Shown in pieces: positions 62,132 to 64,000 of a stretch of DNA of 64,000 nt. The position numbers and the translations under genes are program-made. The number at the start of each line of letters is the position of its first letter. Positions within the stretch are counted from its first letter, which is position 1. Source of the DNA: Streptomyces pactum (GTDB lineage Bacteria > Actinomycetota > Actinomycetes > Streptomycetales > Streptomycetaceae); contig NZ_JACYXC010000002.1 in NCBI RefSeq assembly GCF_016031615.1, forward strand, positions 62,001-126,000, written 5' to 3'. The notes beneath the pieces are model-generated. The model saw nothing but the letters and a program-made list of their open reading frames with translations, was not told the DNA's origin and searched no databases.

Positions 62132-64000
62132 ATGCGCGTCCTGCTGGTCAACATGCCCTGGTCTCCCATCGATCTGCCGTCCCTCGCGCTCGGCATCATC
62201 AAACGCAGCGTGGACGAACGGGTGCCCGGCGCACACGCGGAGGTGCTCCACGCCAATGTGGACTTCACCGACTGGATCACCGCCCGCACCTCCTTCACCG
62301 GCGCCGACTACGAGTACTACGCGCTCTCCTCGTACTTCCTCGGCTGCGGCGACTGGGTCTTCTCCTCCGCGCTCTACGACGACCCGGAGTGGCGGGTGGC
62401 GGAGTTCACCTCCGCCATGGAGGGGAAGCTGAGCGCCTCGCGGCTGGAGAAGTCCCTCGAACTGCACCGGATGGTGCCGCAGTTCGTCCAGGAGACCGCC
62501 GAGCGGATCGTCGCGGCCGCCCCGGACGTGGTCGGCTTCACCTCCACCTTCCAGCAGAACACCGCCGCACTGGCCGCGGCGCGCGCGGTCAAGCGCCTCG
62601 CCCCGCACATCGTGACCGTCTTCGGCGGCGCCAACTGCGACGCCGAGCAGGGGGCCGCGGTGCACCGCAACTTCCCCTTCGTGGACCATGTGATCCGCGG
62701 TGAGGGGGAGGCCGCCTTCCCTGCCCTGCTGACCGCGCTCGGCGAGGGCACCGCGCCCGACGACGTGCCCGGCCTGTGCCACCGCCGCCCGGACGGCACC
62801 AGCGTCGCCAACCCGATGAGCACCCGCCCGCTGCCGCCCGCCGCCATCCTGCCGCCCGACTACACCGGCTACTTCGAGCGGCTCGCCACCTCCGCGGCAC
62901 GCGCCTGGGTGGAGCCCAAGCTGGTGGTCGAGGGGGCCCGCGGCTGCTGGTGGGGGGAGAAGCACCACTGCACGTTCTGCGGCCTCAACGGGTCCTTCAT
63001 GGAGTTCCGCAGCAAGAGCCCGGACACCTTCTACGAGGAGATCACCGAACTCGCCCGGCGCCACCGGGTGCTCGACATGTACGTGGTGGACAACATCCTC
63101 GACATGGGGTACCTGACCACGGTGCTGCCCCGGATCATCGACAGCGGCCACGACCTGCGGATGCACATCGAGATCAAGGCCAACATGCGCCGGTCCCAGC
63201 TGCGCACCCTCGCCGAGGCCGGCCTGATCTACGTCCAGCCGGGCATCGAGAGCCTCAACAGCCGGGTGCTGAACCTCATGGACAAGGGGGTCAGCGGCTG
63301 CCAGAACGTGCGGATGCTCCGGGACGGCGCCGAGACCGGCCTCTCGGTGGCCTGGAACTACCTGCACGGCTTCCCCGGCGAGACCGAGGCCGACTACGAC
63401 CCGGTGATCGCGCAGATCCCCGCCCTGGAACACCTCAACCCGCCGGTGGACCAGTCGGCACGGATCGCCATCGAGCGCTTCAGCCCGTACTTCAACCGCC
63501 CCGAACTCGGTTTCTCCGGTCTCCGCCCGGAACTGCACTACCGCTTCACCTACGACCTGCCCGAGGAGGAGCTGTACGACCTGGCGTACGTCTTCGAGGC
63601 GCCCGACCGCGGCATCGGCCAGCGCACCGTGGACGCGCTCAACAAGGCGCTGGCGGCGTGGAAGAAGCACAGCACCGACAGCCGGCTGACCTACACCGAC
63701 CTGGGCGACCGCATCGTCCTGGTCAGCCGTCGGCGGTTGTTCGACTGGGGTGCCCGGGAACTCACCGACCCGCTGCACCTGGCGGCGTTCCGGCTGCTGG
63801 ACCAGCCGCACGCCCTCACCCCGCTCACCCGCAAGCTGCGGGCCCGGCTGCCCGGCCGCACCGTGGAGGAGCCGGAGGTCGCCGCGCTGCTGGAGGAGTG
63901 GCTGGGGCTCGGGCTGGTCTTCACCGACGGCGGCCAGTACGTGCACATCGCCCCGGCGGCGGTCAACGAGGACCTGCTGCGGCTGTACTTCATGCGCCAC
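62132..64000 (+). CDS. B12-binding radical SAM RiPP maturation protein (partial)
   Basis: The first 623 residues of a radical SAM enzyme whose gene runs off the window. The N-terminal part (about 1-240) is a cobalamin-binding Rossmann domain (VVGFTSTFQQNTAALAAARA, VFGGANCDAEQG). The iron-sulfur motif is RGCWWGEKHHCTFCGLNG: Cys272, Cys280, Cys283, spacing C-x7-C-x2-C. That motif and domain order are typical of RiPP maturation radical SAM protein 1 (TIGR03975), whose relatives C-methylate or cyclopropanate ribosomal peptides. GAGGAG five bases before ATG 62132 fixes the start. It follows the precursor gene by 146 bases. Confidence 0.93.
   Translation, partial: MRVLLVNMPWSPIDLPSLALGIIKRSVDERVPGAHAEVLHANVDFTDWITARTSFTGADYEYYALSSYFLGCGDWVFSSALYDDPEWRVAEFTSAMEGKLSASRLEKSLELHRMVPQFVQETAERIVAAAPDVVGFTSTFQQNTAALAAARAVKRLAPHIVTVFGGANCDAEQGAAVHRNFPFVDHVIRGEGEAAFPALLTALGEGTAPDDVPGLCHRRPDGTSVANPMSTRPLPPAAILPPDYTGYFERLATSAARAWVEPKLVVEGARGCWWGEKHHCTFCGLNGSFMEFRSKSPDTFYEEITELARRHRVLDMYVVDNILDMGYLTTVLPRIIDSGHDLRMHIEIKANMRRSQLRTLAEAGLIYVQPGIESLNSRVLNLMDKGVSGCQNVRMLRDGAETGLSVAWNYLHGFPGETEADYDPVIAQIPALEHLNPPVDQSARIAIERFSPYFNRPELGFSGLRPELHYRFTYDLPEEELYDLAYVFEAPDRGIGQRTVDALNKALAAWKKHSTDSRLTYTDLGDRIVLVSRRRLFDWGARELTDPLHLAAFRLLDQPHALTPLTRKLRARLPGRTVEEPEVAALLEEWLGLGLVFTDGGQYVHIAPAAVNEDLLRLYFMRH

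Noticed and set aside
61622..64000. 792-residue minus-strand open frame opposite the peptidase and radical SAM genes
   Set aside because: It is the antisense shadow of the clearly functional plus-strand genes, has odd composition (runs of Val, Gly, His, Gln) and matches no family.
1..64000. CRISPR array, tRNA or rRNA genes
   Set aside because: No regularly spaced 20-40 base repeats with unique spacers, and no tRNA-like TPsiC or rRNA sequence was recognised by reading; a tRNAscan-SE and CRISPR search would confirm.

Overview
The window is a very GC-rich actinomycete chromosome segment, almost certainly Streptomyces or a close relative. The evidence is strong third-position GC bias, frequent GTG starts, and Streptomyces-typical neighbours: lnt-ppm1-fxsA-rbpA, the sporulation pair smeA-sffA, and hsp18 with a RheA-type operator. 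No rRNA, tRNA or CRISPR array was seen.

Layout. 0-15 kb is conserved core: a cytochrome P450, an AsnC/Lrp regulator with an amidohydrolase, lipoprotein acylation and polyprenol-mannose genes (lnt-ppm1), fxsA, rbpA behind a sigma-R type promoter, a MocR regulator divergent from a YczE-like membrane protein, and smeA-sffA. 15-23 kb holds a ROK regulator with an apparent C-terminal frameshift, a peroxiredoxin, a GH2 beta-galactosidase, a flavin monooxygenase and YjbQ. From 23.5 to 30.8 kb there is a visibly less GC-rich island. It is bracketed by a 59-bp direct repeat (58/59 identical) of the 3' end of yjbQ. It carries an IS481 transposase remnant, a small membrane protein and two divergent SNF2-type helicases. 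One helicase resembles DrmD of DISARM and seems to lack its C-terminus at the island edge. This looks like a decayed defence island.

31-49 kb is mixed housekeeping: phosphotransferase, HAD hydrolase, AsnC regulator, FUSC membrane protein behind a terminator-like hairpin, CbiX-like protein, sugar kinase, uracil-DNA glycosylase, Old Yellow Enzyme, methyltransferase, ArsR regulator, DUF305 lipoprotein divergent from an LVIVD protein, TetR regulator, a tiny secreted peptide and the hsp18 locus. 49-59 kb holds a stand-alone DnaK, GNAT, LLM oxidoreductase, YbaK, quinone reductase, a lipoprotein, ArsR-MFS and SRPBCC genes.

From 59.8 kb to the right edge lies a candidate RiPP cluster: an S9 peptidase, a 39-residue precursor-like peptide translated from its own strong Shine-Dalgarno site, and a B12-binding radical SAM RiPP-maturation enzyme whose gene runs off the window. 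This cluster and the helicase island are the two most interesting systems here.
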